DNA of 64,000 nt. Source: SMYC01 sp965197495 (GTDB lineage: Bacteria > Acidobacteriota > Vicinamibacteria > Marinacidobacterales > SMYC01). Shown here in pieces: positions 54,887 to 63,813 of this stretch. Location of the stretch: positions 2,790,001 through 2,854,000 of the forward strand of contig OZ240210.1 of NCBI GenBank assembly GCA_965197495.1. Direction: 5' to 3'. Both the position numbers and the translations under genes were made by a program. The first letter of the stretch is position 1, and each line of letters begins with the position of its first letter. Below the pieces are notes generated by a model, which was given only the letters and a program-made list of their open reading frames with translations, had not been told where the DNA came from and searched no databases.

Positions 54887-55900
54887 CTACGCGGCACGGC
54901 AGTAGTAGTTGAGAATGCCCCCAAGTCGCTCTCGCGACACGATGGGGCCAGCGTCATTCGCGCTTGCCGGCAGAGGTGTGAGGAGCTCGTTGCCGAGACC
55001 TTGGTGGTTCCGTTCTGTGTGATAGTGCACTACGTATTCGGTTATCGCTGTCCGCAGGTGTCGCTCATTGAGAGGTACGAAGCGGTCGAGACACTCTCGA
55101 CGTATGGAGAGAACGAATCTTTCCGCGTATGCGTTCAGATTCGGACTATTGGCGGGAAGGCGAAGGGGCTTCACGCCTGAATCTCTCAACAGCCCACGTA
55201 CCGCCTCGGTGAATAGTGGGTCCCGGTCGTGGATGAGGTATCGCTTGCCAAGGAGGAAACCATCCCACATGTCAGTGAGGTTTCTTGCCACCTGCTTCAT
55301 CCACTCCCCGTTGGGGTCCGACGTTATCCCACCGATGCACACGCAGCGAGTGGCGATATCGATGACAAACAGGACATGGTAGCGGACGAGCCCGAACGGG
55401 TTCACAACCTCGACGGTGAACAGGTCTGTCGCAGCGATGGCGCCCCAATGAGCCTTGATGAAGGTGCTCCACGACATGCTCTTGCCCCGCTCCGGGGCAG
55501 GCGCGATACCGTGCTCGGCGAGGAGCCTCTTGATGGTGTTGCGTCCGAGTTCATGTCCTAGGTTCTTGAGTGCGCCCCGCAGGCGCGTATATCCCCACGT
55601 CGGGTTCTCTCGCGCCACGCGCACAATGAGTTCACGGATATCCTTCGCCGTCGGAGGTCGGCCTGGGCTCCGGCGTCGACACTCCGGTTCTTGCTGCCAT
55701 CGTACTTGACTGCGATGAGGCAGCGGTACCAACGCAGAAGCGTGGCTGGTGTGACAACGGACGCAATCTGAGCCAGCGCCTTGCGGCCCAAAGCCTGGGC
55801 CTTGACCGCGAGCCTGCGCCGGTCGTCGTCAGAGAGCCTGAGACGCTTGCCCCGAAGCCCGGCTCGGAGCACACGGTTCTCCTCTTGCTGGTAGTCGATC
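54887..55900 (-). pseudogene. Repeat A integrase-type transposase, nearly full length, one frameshift
   Basis: N-terminal frame DVIDYQQEENRVLRAGLRGK, RLRLSDDDRRRLAVKAQALG to KYDGSKNRS, then a small insertion shifts the frame and PGRPPTAKDIRELIVRVARE continues to the end. The core has AIAATDLFTVEVVNPF (Asp), GKRYLIHDRDPLF (Asp) and NLNAYAERFVLSI (Glu), finishing SRERLGGILNYYCRAA. This is the most complete copy of the transposase whose ends are repeat A. It could be active only with frameshifting or before the mutation. Confidence 0.85.
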
Positions 55901-55906
55901 ACATCC

Positions 55907-56200
55907 CGTCCTGTGCCAAAACTCGGCCCTTTAGCCCTAATCGCAAAATCTTCGAAGCACGAAAACGCGAAACAGCCGCACTGGGCGCAGGCGAGAAGCT
56001 CGTGCTGGGGCACCCGCTCGCCGCCACTATAGGTGATTCTGCACGGTGTATGCAGAACCTGGAAAAGGTGCTATTCACGGGGCCAAAGACCTCAGACACG
56101 GTGACGTTTATTTGCGATTAGGGTTAGAAATAGCCCATAAATCAGCAGCTTAGTGTCTGTGTTTGCGACCGAGCCAAGGGCGGTAGGCGGCCTTTGGAAA
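55907..56200 (+). repeat. Repeat A end split by MITE-G
   Basis: CGTCCTGTGCC tip to CCCTTTAG (55934), MITE, then TTAGAAATAGCCC and the normal leader AAATCAGCAGCTTAGTGTCT. The MITE removed, one TTAG copy restores the usual tip. Confidence 0.87.
55935..56123 (-). mobile_element. MITE-G, 189 bp, copy 2
   Basis: Inverted relative to 10560-10748, same length, same CCCTAATCGCAAA ends, flanked by TTAG at 55931-55934 and 56124-56127. Confidence 0.93.
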
Positions 56201-56396
56201 GGTGCAAACTGCTGACCCGCTGGGCGTTCGAGTCTTTTGACCAGACGGCTAGATTGAGGTATTCCTGTTCACGGAGGTGCGCAACCCGGTCTCTCCCAAC
56301 ATCGTGCCACTGCACGCAGCTGCTTAACAACACTTGATGACGGAAGCACCGAATCCCGTCCGCGCCGGGGAACACGAGCGGGCCGTCGTTGCTCGA
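56201..56396. other. Short mosaic
   Basis: GTGCAAACTGCTGACC piece shared with 28040, and a MITE-B end (ACACTTGATGACGGAAGCACC-like, about 56330-56350). No gene. Confidence 0.45.
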
Positions 56397-57326
56397 TTAG
56401 AACGTGTACCGCATGGCCAAGGTGACGCCCACGAACGAGAGGGCGCCGTCAGTCCGGATGCGGAATGTCACCGGTTCGCTGCCGTCAAGACGCAGTTGCG
56501 ACGCGTGGCTCCGGAGGCGCTCCCATTCGATGTCTTCGGCGGTGAAGCGGCCGAAGCGCACCCAGCGGACCTTGACGCCGAGCGATAACATCTCCGACAT
56601 CCTATAGTCTGCGCCGCCCAGCACCTGGTACCCGGTCAGTCGGTCGTGCAACTCTGTCTGCTTGCTCGTCGTGGTCGCCGCGAGGTTCCGGCGTATCTCC
56701 GTCTCGTTCGGGAGGCCCGCGGCCGTGGCGATCGCGGCAGGGTTGGGGTTCCGCGCCCATAAGTCGCCGTAGTCCAGCTCGGTCAGGCCGATGCCAACCC
56801 CCACCCCGACGTACGGCATCAGACGAGTCCGGCCGGGGAAGTCGACGTACACGTTGGCGAAGATGTTCTGCGACGAGATGCTGCCGATCCGGTCCTCGGC
56901 CCGCTGGATCTCGCCGCCCAGCTTCGCGAAGGTGTCGCCGGTCGCGCTCGTCACCGACGAGGTCTGGTCGTACTCCGACTCCCGATGGAACCACTCCACC
57001 TCGACTCGCAGCCGCCCGCCGAACCGGTAGCCGCCCGACAGCCCAGCTAGCATCCCGGCGGCGCGGTCGTACGTGGTCTTCCAACCCGCGCCCGACCCGC
57101 GGTTCGGGTCGGTACAACCGGGGACCTCCGCGAAGCGGGGGTTGATGAACTCGTCGCAGCGGCTGGCCCGGTCGTTGCTGTTGCCGAGCAACTCAACCGC
57201 CGACGCGACGTTGAGCCCGATCTCCTGGTTCAGATAGAAGCCGGACGCCGACTGCGCCGAGGCCTTGCCGGCGATCAGTCCGGTGCCGACCACAGCCAGC
57301 GCGGAAGCTCCGAGAAGCGATCTCAT
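56397..57326 (-). CDS. Outer-membrane beta-barrel protein
   Basis: 309 aa from ATG at 57326, preferred over upstream starts because it gives a clean signal peptide (MRSLLGASALAVVGTGLIAG, cleavage after ASAQ). Amphipathic strands alternate with loops and the chain ends VTLAMRYTF, a C-terminal Phe barrel signature. VYVDFPGRTRLMPYVGVGVG is the typical Opa/OmpA-like strand-turn. Probably a small porin or structural barrel. Intact. Confidence 0.82.
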   Translation of the reverse strand: MRSLLGASALAVVGTGLIAGKASAQSASGFYLNQEIGLNVASAVELLGNSNDRASRCDEFINPRFAEVPGCTDPNRGSGAGWKTTYDRAAGMLAGLSGGYRFGGRLRVEVEWFHRESEYDQTSSVTSATGDTFAKLGGEIQRAEDRIGSISSQNIFANVYVDFPGRTRLMPYVGVGVGIGLTELDYGDLWARNPNPAAIATAAGLPNETEIRRNLAATTTSKQTELHDRLTGYQVLGGADYRMSEMLSLGVKVRWVRFGRFTAEDIEWERLRSHASQLRLDGSEPVTFRIRTDGALSFVGVTLAMRYTF

Positions 57327-57499
57327 GGTGCACACAGTGGTCATCTCCGTGTCGGGAGCGTGTCCCTGCATTCTCACCGACTCTACGGAATTGCAGGGAA
57401 GTACCAGCATATGCGAGAACGGGTGCTTTCACAATCAAGTGTTGCTACGCGCGGTTGAATGCTAGTGTCAGTTGGCCTGCCTCTGCCGGCGAACGCCAT
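57327..57499. other. Upstream region of the outer-membrane gene
   Basis: Likely promoter region on the minus strand; no distinct element recognised. Confidence 0.35.
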
Positions 57500-57668
57500 A
57501 AACGATGTCCCTGAACATCAGGCACCGCGTGGTCAGCCCAGCCGGCATCGCCGAAAGGACTGCGTCTCTCGAAGTCAGGCTCAAACTCTAGCACGTGAGC
57601 GGGTTAAGCGGCAGCTACCAACACTTAATGGCGGAAGCACCCGTGCGGATGAATAAATAGAAGACACA
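57500..57668 (+). repeat. Repeat C variant followed by an IS21 tip
   Basis: ATGTCCCTGAACATCAGG, GTGGTCAGCCCAGCCGGC, GAAAGGACTGCG and a GGCGGAAGCACC end (57641), then the inverted IS21 tip GCGGATGAATAAATAGAAG. Confidence 0.75.
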
Positions 57669-57670
57669 CC

Positions 57671-57950
57671 CGCAGAGACGGGTGGGATTTTCCGCGCGGT
57701 TGGCGGGGTTTTGCAGAGATAGGTGTCACCAGAGACGCGCTAGAAGGGCTGAACTGGCCTCATTTTCGGTTTTCGTCTCTAATCTCGATTTTCGAGTGCC
57801 ACGTTTGCGCCAAATAGGGGAGCGGGCTCTGACCGGGGACCTTGCGGACAGCGGAAAAGAGGCCGCCCGAGGGGCTCAGAATCGAGGCTGAGGTTACCGC
57901 GGCGTAGCTGGCCTAGCACGTTCTGGTCCAAGTGCGGCCCAGGGAAGCGT
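57671..57950. repeat. Repeat E, copy 3
   Basis: GCAGAGACGGGTGGGATTTT to GCACGTTCTGGTCCAAGTGC; shares both body and right arm with 26262-26590. Confidence 0.8.
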
Positions 57951-58138
57951 GGAATGACTTTCTTAAGCGCTGGCCGCTCGACCCGTGAGTCCACAACTCG
58001 GCCAGATCGCCCACATTGTGAGCAAAGTCGCTCTCTCACACCGCCCGTCCCCTCGCGACTGACCTTCACAGTCGATGGTGACGTTGCCGCTCACCGTCTC
58101 GGCGAGCTCGCGGACGAATCGGGTGCGAAGAAAGCACC
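57951..58138. other. Unassigned 188 bp
   Basis: No gene or repeat recognised. Confidence 0.4.
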
Positions 58139-58876
58139 TTAGTCTTTCGAGCGTCCGGCAATGGCTCGAGACCGCTTTCTAATCGATTCCGGAATCGGCC
58201 AGTGAACCCGACCCTCCTTATCACGGATGCGCACCACGAGCTCGGCCTCTCGCGCTGAACTCAAAAAGAGTGCTTCGCCCGACGCTGAGGCCAGAGAAAA
58301 GACGACCCAAAAAACATCGTAGTCGTAGTCACGCGGCATGACGCCTACGAGCCCCTTCAGCTTGCGCAGCTTAGGGACGCTCGTCCCTCTCGATCTCAAC
58401 GAGGGAGCAGAAGTCTCCCGCTCCCTTTTCGGTCCAAGCAGAGACAACCAATCCCGGGGTATGACACCCGAGCCTTCACGCGGGTCGATCTCCACCAAGA
58501 TCACAGTGTCACCGGCGGCTTCGGCTTCGGCAACGAGTGCTAGAGTCTCTTCCACACTCAGCCAGTTCCTAACCTGGGCGAGCCGCGCCGTCGCTCGGAT
58601 CACCTCCGGCGTCAACCATGTAGCGCGCAGTTTGTAGTTGTAGGAGTGCTCCGTGCTTAGAATGCGCGTGTCCAACCAGCCTCCCACTCGACCGCTACTC
58701 CTCATCATCTTCCCGGTGTCAACGGCTTGCTTCTCCGTCCACTCAAGGTAGGCGTCTGAGGGCTGGCTGCCTTCGCCATCAGCCTGGGCTGAGCAAGGTA
58801 CGACATGGAACAACAAAGCTGTGACGACCGAGAGAACCACGAGCGTCTCGGCTTCCACCCGCATTCGACACGACAC
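58139..58876 (-). CDS. Exported protein of unknown function
   Basis: 245 aa from a GTG at 58876 that overlaps the previous stop, or 241 aa from ATG 58864. Hydrophobic signal LVVLSVVTALLFHVVPCSAQ. The mature part has no motif I recognise; it contains STEHSYNYKLRATWLTPEVI and VILVEIDPREGSGVIPRDW. Probably cotranscribed with the truncated gene before it. Confidence 0.6.
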   Translation of the reverse strand: MSCRMRVEAETLVVLSVVTALLFHVVPCSAQADGEGSQPSDAYLEWTEKQAVDTGKMMRSSGRVGGWLDTRILSTEHSYNYKLRATWLTPEVIRATARLAQVRNWLSVEETLALVAEAEAAGDTVILVEIDPREGSGVIPRDWLSLLGPKRERETSAPSLRSRGTSVPKLRKLKGLVGVMPRDYDYDVFWVVFSLASASGEALFLSSAREAELVVRIRDKEGRVHWPIPESIRKRSRAIAGRSKD

Positions 58877-59204
58877 TAATGAGGAAGGGCCTGCCGGAAA
58901 ATGGCGATCAACTCCGACCCGCCGAAGCGGCTCTTGGAAACGGTGAAGCCGACGAACTCGTATCCCTCAATGCCGGCCTCGTTCATCTCCTTGTGCAGCG
59001 TTGACGTTTTCTTCGTCGCGAGAAGCTTGTAGGCATAGTAAATGGACTCTTCGTCGAGATCTTTCTCCAAGATCACGACCACCTCTTCTCCTCCAAAAGC
59101 GGTTTTGAATACGGTCTGGCCCCGGTAGTCGAAGCCGGCATCCGCTGCTTCCTGTAGCTCTTTTTGCATCGTCGAGGTCTTCGATGTCGCCAGCAGCCTG
59201 TATT
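58876..59204 (-). pseudogene. DUF4177-like protein, 5'-truncated, two internal repeats
   Basis: Two about 50-residue repeats: YRLLATSKTSTMQKELQEAA with DYRGQTVFKTAFGGEEVVVI, and YKLLATKKTSTLHKEMNEAG with EFVGFTVSKSRFGGSELIAI. The frame runs on upstream into antisense IS256-A sequence at 59204, so the true start is lost. The last codons overlap the next gene. Confidence 0.65.
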
Positions 59205-59364
59205 CAACCGCGAGTTTCGACGCCGGACGAAAACCCAAGCGTCGTTCTCCAGCGAGGAGTCCGCGGTCGCTTTGCTGTTTGGGCTTATCGCCTCTGGCCA
59301 GATTCAACTACGACGCATCGACGGCTACCAACGTCTGAGCGAGGTTCTCGAACACGCAGAGGTT
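59204..59364 (+). pseudogene. IS256-A transposase C-terminal scrap
   Basis: NREFRRRTKTQASFSSEESA through RIDGYQRLSEVLEHAE, cut just before the natural stop by an IS21 tip. Confidence 0.85.
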
Positions 59365-59514
59365 GCCTGTGCCTTCTATTTATTCATCCGCCAGCCCCAT
59401 GGGTGGAAGTCAGCCCTGCGGCGCGAAATACCCTGGATTCTGCGCGGATTCCAAGGGCGTCTAAGCTGCTGATTTGTGGTCTATTTCAAAAGGGCCGAGT
59501 TTTGGCACAGGACG
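59365..59514 (-). repeat. IS21 tip, short linker and inverted cassette edge with repeat A tip
   Basis: TGTGCCTTCTATTTATTCAT at 59368 with the CCAGCCCCATGGG continuation seen at 11862; then, inverted, GATTCCAAGGGCGTC and a repeat A tip ending at 59514. This is the fifth occurrence of the tip-to-cassette join. Confidence 0.75.
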
Positions 59515-59593
59515 ACGTCGAGTTCGCCACCCTCGAGTGGGTGCATTGGTACAACACGCAACGACTCTTGGAGCCGATCGGAAATGTCGCCCC
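59515..59593 (+). pseudogene. IS3-family OrfB scrap
   Basis: EFATLEWVHWYNTQRLLEPI GNVAP, the part just upstream of the 46836-46987 fragment. Ends at a repeat C unit. Confidence 0.78.
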
Positions 59594-59718
59594 CGTCCTG
59601 TGCCAAAACTCGGCCCAGCCGGCATCGACGATAGAACCGCGCCTCTCGAAATCAGGCTCAAAATCCAGCACGCGAATAGGTTACGCGGCGGCCGCCAACA
59701 CTTGACTGCGGAAGCACC
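59594..59718 (+). mobile_element. Repeat C, 125-bp chimeric unit, copy 3
   Basis: Same ends and length as 36744-36868 and 43676-43800. Confidence 0.8.
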
Positions 59719-60301
59719 CCATCAAGCGTGAACAGATCGAGAATCTCCACGAGACTCGGCTTCGTCGAGCGCAAGGAGAACGTCGTCTTGTTGGGACCTC
59801 CCGGTGTCGGAAAGACCCATCTCGCGATCAGTCTCGCCATCGCGGCGGGCGCAGAACGGCCGCCGGGTTTACTACGGCACCCTCGCCGAGCTCATCACAT
59901 CGCTCGAGGAAGCCCGAGCCGCCGGTACGTTGGCCCGACGGCTCGCCGTTCTCAGCCACCCCTCGCTTCTCGTCGTCGATGAGCTCGGCTACTTGCCCGT
60001 CAAGCAGACCGGCGCCGTGCTCTTCTTCCAGCTCATGAGCCGTCGCTACGAGCGCGCTTCCACCGTGCTCACGTCCAACAAGAGCTTCGAGGAGTGGGGT
60101 GAGATCATGGGCGACGACGTCATGGCGGCGGCGCTCATCGACCGAATCCTTCACCACTGCCACGTCATCAACATCCGCGGCAACAGCTACCGCATGCGCG
60201 AGCACTCCGAGCTGTGGCAGGCGCTCCATCCGGCGGGCTCGGACGAGCCTCGCCCGCCGGCTAACGCTCGCAAGAAATCCCCGGAGGTGCCGGCGTCTTA
60301 G
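59719..60301 (+). pseudogene. istB: IS21 IstB ATPase, 5'-truncated with frameshift
   Basis: First frame: RLGFVERKENVVLLGPPGVG KTHLAISLA (Walker A). A one-base change at about 59845 shifts to the frame reading QNGRRVYYGTLAELITSLEE, LLVVDELGYLPVKQ (Walker B) and STVLTSNKSFEEWGEIMGDD. The N-terminal about 90 residues are missing. IstB is the AAA+ target-selection helper of IstA. Confidence 0.88.
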
Positions 60302-60375
60302 GGTTCGTCACCCAATCGTCGGGTGTGCAATTTTCACCCGCCATGAATGTGCAATTTTCGGCCGGCGTTGACAGG
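60302..60375 (+). repeat. IS21 right end
   Basis: Two copies of TGTGCAATTTTC (60325 and 60349 region) about 24 bp apart following the istB stop, as expected for the repeated right end of IS21 elements. Confidence 0.6.
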
Positions 60376-60547
60376 GGAACCCGAATCGCCGACATCGCCT
60401 CCGACACGCCCCAGATCTGGGGCTCGCCACGGGGCGATGACGATCGAAACGGCCCGGCGCGCCGGTCTTGAGTTCGTTTGTGTTTTTGGACACGACGGGT
60501 TTCGATGGTTCGACTTTTCCAAAGCACCTCGGTACGCATCCCATGAT
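60376..60547. repeat. Spacer with repeat D tip
   Basis: Repeat D (CGGCCCGGCGCGCCGG, about 60452-60497) precedes the stop of the Shedu gene by about 50 bp. Confidence 0.6.
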
Positions 60548-60927
60548 TTAAAAGGGCGATTCGATTGGTTGAGCACCTATCGTCGATTCTGTCTTCGTTG
60601 AGTTCAAGAAAGCCAGTAGCTCCTTTAGCTTCTTCAATAGTTCGTCGAAAGTAACGATTTCTACGTCCTTAGAATTCCTACAGAAAAGCTCGAACGATTT
60701 CCTCCGATCTTCAGCGAACGGTATGTTGCCAATGATCAGGCAGCAGTGAACGGAATACGTTTCGAGGTCATGGATTCTACTGTTTTCTTTGATTTGTGCG
60801 ATTTCTTTCTCAAACCGATGCTTTTGCTCAAGCGCTTGATTGATCGCTCCGGAAAGCTTGGTCGACGGCGTGTAGACTCCTTCGCGAAAGGGTCGCTCAT
60901 TGAGGAGTTTCTCCTGAGGCGTGTTAA

Positions 60928-61515
60928 TGTCCCACTCGGGGATGGTTGAAATCCCACGCCTTTAGGCGAAGCCTTTAGGAGGCTTGGGGTACGATCCCGA
61001 GGTGAAAGGATATCGTAAATCATCGCACACGACGTATCAGTTAAACTATCACTTCGTATTTATCACGAAGTACCGCAAGCCGGCCTTGAGAGGGGATGTA
61101 GCGGTTCGTCTCCGGGATCTCATCCGGGAGATCTGTGCTCGGAACCAGATAGAAATACTGAAGGGTCATGTGCGGCCTGAGCACGTGCACCTGTTGCTGA
61201 GCGTGCCGCCGAATTTGTCGCCGAGTCGAGTGATGCAGTTGATCAAGGGTAAGACGTCGAATCGTCTGATGCGCGACTTACGGACGATGCGGAAGGAGTT
61301 CTGGGGTCGGCACCTACGGGCACGGGGTTACTTCGTGGTGACAACGGGCAACGTGACGGATGAGGTGATAGCGAAGTATATAGAGTTGCAGGGTGCCGTG
61401 CCCCAGGACGACGATTCTTTCAAGGTCAGTGAGTAGTGAAACGAGGCAAGGACAAGCCGACTTTAGTCGGCGACGTGAACCCATCGCCTTTAGGCGATGG
61501 AGCGCACGCGCTCAG
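60928..61515 (+). mobile_element. IS200/IS605-type element, copy 3, 588 bp
   Basis: Starts TGTCCC right after TTAA (60924-60927) and ends CTCAG at 61515. Identical in length and hairpins to 25642-26229. Removing it restores GTTAATTTCGATT and the Shedu frame, with no target duplication, as expected for this family. Confidence 0.94.
60984..61436 (+). CDS. tnpA: IS200-type TnpA transposase
   Basis: 150 aa from TTG with AGGAGG upstream. HUH motif in PEHVHLLLSVPP; Tyr region YFVVTTGNVTDE. Complete and probably active. Confidence 0.93.
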   Translation: MGYDPEVKGYRKSSHTTYQLNYHFVFITKYRKPALRGDVAVRLRDLIREICARNQIEILKGHVRPEHVHLLLSVPPNLSPSRVMQLIKGKTSNRLMRDLRTMRKEFWGRHLRARGYFVVTTGNVTDEVIAKYIELQGAVPQDDDSFKVSE

Positions 61516-62716
61516 TTTCGATTATCGCGGCGTTGTTAGTCATGCTGTTCTTCACTAAGAAATCGGTGATCTTCTCGCCCGCACCCGAGAGCTTCCTTCC
61601 ACCTACCGAGGCCTGATCCTGGATTTTTATAATTGGATAACCAAAGGCCAAACTCAGGATGAATGGATTCTCATTCAAAAATGTTTGCCACGAGTCCTCG
61701 TTAATTGTTTGGTTGATCATCTCCTCATAGCGTGTGATCAAGTTCTCAAGAGTAGCGAGTTCGATACCACTTTGAAGCCTCACAAGCTTTTCCGGAGTGG
61801 TCTTGGCAATGGATTTGACGTTCCTCTCAACGACGCCAAGCATCGCCACCTTTTCCTCATCCGACAGCGACTCATCGTCCTGAGCCGCGGCCGTAAATAG
61901 TCTTCGCAACGGATGTCGTCCGACCGCCACAGGGATGTTTGGTTGTCCGACCATCTTAGCGAAGGAATTGTAGGCTGTTCCTTCCTTGACGGACCGCGCA
62001 GCATTTAGACTGTTGTAGTTGATTCTATTTAGAGATTTTCGGACTGCTTCGAAGTCATTGAACGAAATGTAGAAGCGCTTTTCATTCTGATCGATCTCAG
62101 TTTCATGTGTTTTCGAAATCACGATCTCAGTGCAGTCGGAGAGTCTCTCCACTGCATTGACAATGAACCTATAAGGTTTGGCTAATCCCAATCCGTAATC
62201 GTAGTCCTTTGTGAAAGCTGAAGGCAGTCCCTCAAGCATCTCGATGACTTCTTTCTGTGTTGAAGGCACAACGTTCACAGAGTCGAAATCTACCTCGTCT
62301 TGGTCTAGCGGTATGGTAGAGCCCCAGTAGGGAGCTCGGAAGCCTTCATCGGAGCTTGAATGCATATCACTGTCGAGGCGGAAATAGGTCGAAACTCCGT
62401 CTGCAAGTGTGATGCGTTTGATCTGGTCATATTTAGGCCGCAAGAAATCTTCTCGGTCGCCACGCATGTTGGTTGGAAAAATGGTGATACACCCATTCTG
62501 CCCGTCAATCTCGAGCAGCTTGACGCGGTGCTCGACACTCTTGTTTTGGTGCAGCCCCGATAGTTCAAGATTCTCTTTTGATGGGATGCAGAAGACCTCA
62601 ACGCAATACGAAGACAGCTTTTCCACGATCAGACGTCCGTGGCGATAGTCATCCAAAGGCATAGATATACGGGCCATAGGCAATCAGCTATTGATACTGA
62701 ATATACTCTTGAACCC

Positions 62717-62733
62717 CGTCCTGTGCCAAAACT
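62717..62733 (+). repeat. Repeat A tip, cut by IS256-A
   Basis: CGTCCTGTGCCAAAACT stops at 62733 where the IS256-A left end GGATCCGTCCCG begins, so IS256-A inserted into (or was joined at) a repeat A tip. Confidence 0.8.
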
Positions 62734-63588
62734 GGATCCGTCCCGCTTCTCGTGGAAATAAAATGGCGTAACTTCTGGTTAGCAAAAACCAAACCCGCCT
62801 GGAAAGGCGAGGAGGAGGATTACGCCATGAAGAAGCCTACCACCATATCGAACGACACGGTAAGCGAGTACCGGGAGCTCGTGCAGCTGCAACTTCGCAA
62901 GCGTGTGCTGGAAGCGATCGAGCTTGTCATCGAGGAAGAAGTCGAACAAGCGCTTGGCTGCCGAGCCTACGAACGATCGGGTGAGCGGCGCGGCTACCGG
63001 AATGGGGTCGAGACCCGTCGAGTGACGACGGCGGTGGGAACGCGCGAGATACGAGTGCCCCGAGCTCGGCTACAGGATGCGGAAACCGGCGAGATGAAGG
63101 AGTTCCGTAGCGAGCTTTTGCCTCGCTACGCACGTCGAACGCAAGAGGTCGACGAGGCGATCTTGGCCACGTACTTATCGGGCGCGAACAGCCGTCGGAT
63201 TCGCAAGGCGCTGAAGCCGCTACTCGGTGAGGAGCACCTGTCCAAGAGTGCGGTGTCGCGTGTGGTAAGTCGGCTCAAAGAGCGCTTCGAGGAGTGGCAG
63301 AATCGTGACCTCGGCGACGAGGCCTACACCATCGTCTACCTGGACGGCTTCCACTTGAAGGTACGCTTGGCGAAGCGCGTGGTCAGCGTGCCGGTGCTCG
63401 CCGCGCTTGGCGTCGCGCCAGACGGGCACAAACGGCTGCTGTCGCTACGTCTGGCGGTGAGCGAAGCCTCGACGCATTGGGGCTCGCTTGTTGAGGACCT
63501 ACGCAAGCGCGGGCTGCCGGCACCCGAGCTCGTCATCAGCGACGGCCACAAGGGCCTGACCAAGGCTCTCGAGAAATGGCCCGAATCC
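62734..63588 (+). pseudogene. IS256-A element, left end and N-terminal 254 codons of transposase
   Basis: Left IS end at 62734; ATG at 62827 after GGAGGAGGATTACGCC. Same protein as 9342-10181, through VYLDGFHLKVRLAKRVVSVP and VISDGHKGLTKALEKWPES, where a repeat A tip starts at 63589. The upstream in-frame start at 62752 lies in the IS end and is not used here. Confidence 0.88.
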
Positions 63589-63813
63589 CGTCCTGTGCCA
63601 AAACTCGGCCCTTTTGAAATAGACCATAAATCAGCAACTTAGTGTCTGTGTTTGCGACCGGGCCAAGGGCCGTAGGCTTTACAATCGTCTGGCCCGAGGG
63701 TGTTATCTTCAGATCCATGATGACGTACCACGCGCAATTCCTACTGCTCGTTCTAGCTGGCTGGGTCAACCGCCAGCAGCAGGATGTGATCGACTACCAG
63801 CAAGAGGAGAACC
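63589..63813 (+). repeat. Repeat A unit with 5' end of integrase gene, copy 2
   Basis: Nearly identical to 15768-15993, including the peptide-coding start and the break at EENRV. Confidence 0.85.

Larger units (their letters stand above)
60548..62683 (-). pseudogene. sduA: Shedu nuclease (DUF4263), split by IS200
   Basis: The 5' part (62683-61516) and 3' part (60927-60548) join in frame when the IS200 is removed, giving 515 aa. The N-terminal half (about 1-280) has beta-rich sequence such as RLIVEKLSSYCVEVFCIPSK. The C-terminal PD-(D/E)xK region has SWQTFLNENPFILSLAFGYP, GEKITDFLVKNSMTNNAAII, then EIN-TPQEKLL at the junction and LSGAINQALKQKHRFEKEI. The family usually has E-x-K here; the rebuilt codon is AAC (Asn). 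Shedu is a single-gene phage-defence nuclease. Disrupted now. Confidence 0.87.
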
